Assembly (NCBI GenBank): GCA_947631675.1
Contig: CANRMG010000014.1
Location: forward strand, 1 to 20,294
Direction: 5' to 3'
Length of the DNA: 20,294 nt
From: an uncultured Oscillospiraceae bacterium
GTDB lineage: Bacteria > Bacillota_A > Clostridia > Oscillospirales > Oscillospiraceae
The stretch's first letter is position 1. Every line of letters begins with the position of its first letter. The notes beneath the pieces were generated by a model. The model was not told the DNA's origin, made no database searches, and was given only the letters and a program-made list of their open reading frames with translations. A program made the position numbers and the translations under genes. Below are positions 20,207 to 20,294 of the stretch, piece by piece.

Positions 20207-20294
20207 ATGCCGGAGGACTTTTGGGAGCGGAGCTGGAGGCGGGACAGGGACATGGACTTTCGGTCCTATGCCGGGCCCTATTATCGCCTTTCCT
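20207..20294 (+). CDS. Unidentified protein, first 29 codons only
   Basis: The ATG at 20207 has GGAGGG six bases upstream and a good promoter before it, so a real gene starts here. An in-frame ATG at 20201 abuts the ribosome binding site and is less likely. The visible residues (MPEDFWERSWRRDRDMDF, then RSYAGPYYRLS) are hydrophilic, rich in Arg, Asp and Trp, without a signal peptide. They suggest a cytoplasmic enzyme, but too little is present to name a family. Confidence 0.7.
   Translation, partial: MPEDFWERSWRRDRDMDFRSYAGPYYRLS

Noticed and set aside
1..20294. CRISPR arrays, tRNA or rRNA genes, insertion sequences, prophage genes
   Set aside because: I saw no regularly spaced repeats, cloverleaf sequences, transposase or phage motifs. 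Nearly all of the window is explained by ordinary genes.

Overview
The window looks like chromosome from a high-GC, endospore-forming member of the class Clostridia, most likely Oscillospiraceae or a relative. The reasons are the pairing of spoIIGA with a pro-sigma-E gene, a YlmC/YmxH-type sporulation protein, strong AAGGAGG-type ribosome binding sites, consensus sigma-A promoters with 17-bp spacers, and GC-rich third codon positions. There are no tRNA or rRNA genes, insertion sequences, CRISPR arrays or prophage genes. Every coding stretch has one convincing frame.

Layout. (1) 1-4300, minus strand: a compact housekeeping operon, pyrH-frr-uppS-dxr-rseP (UMP kinase, ribosome recycling factor, undecaprenyl diphosphate synthase, DXP reductoisomerase, site-2 protease cut by the window edge). 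Two sigma-A-like promoters precede pyrH. The usual cdsA gene is absent between uppS and dxr. (2) 4336-8476, plus strand: spoIIGA-sigE, a terminator, then dusB, an ECF sigma factor and its zinc-finger transmembrane anti-sigma factor, closed by a two-way terminator. (3) 8475-10244, minus strand: a multi-pass membrane protein with a DUF5808-like segment, and a short YtrA-type GntR repressor with a promoter overlapped by an inverted repeat. (4) 10266-13096, plus strand: a strong promoter, a structured leader with an intrinsic terminator just before the ribosome binding site, a TM1266-family (iron-only hydrogenase system) regulator, and a complete ABC importer of the nitrate/sulfonate/thiamine-precursor type. 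(5) 13110-15088, minus strand: a membrane-anchored transglutaminase-like protein and a 4'-phosphopantetheinyl transferase. (6) 15217-16178, minus strand: a NYN-nuclease/OST-HTH protein, divergent across an inverted-repeat regulatory region from (7) 16238-17931, plus strand: a membrane-anchored PrsA/PpiC-type foldase. (8) 17934-20141, minus strand: rpsB-tsf with promoter and leader, and a ylmC-like gene with a possible sigma-E promoter. (9) 20148-20294, plus strand: promoter and first codons of an unidentified gene.

How it fits together. Two halves of the classic rpsB-tsf-pyrH-frr-uppS-(cdsA)-dxr-rseP cluster are present in the same orientation but lie about 13.8 kb apart. The intervening block holds sporulation, regulatory and transport genes. 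SpoIIGA would activate the sigma-E encoded next to it, and a sigma-E-like promoter appears in front of ylmC at the other end of the window. The least explained unit is the leader RNA, TM1266 regulator and ABC importer operon: its regulatory architecture is clear, but the ligand and the transported substrate cannot be read from the sequence.
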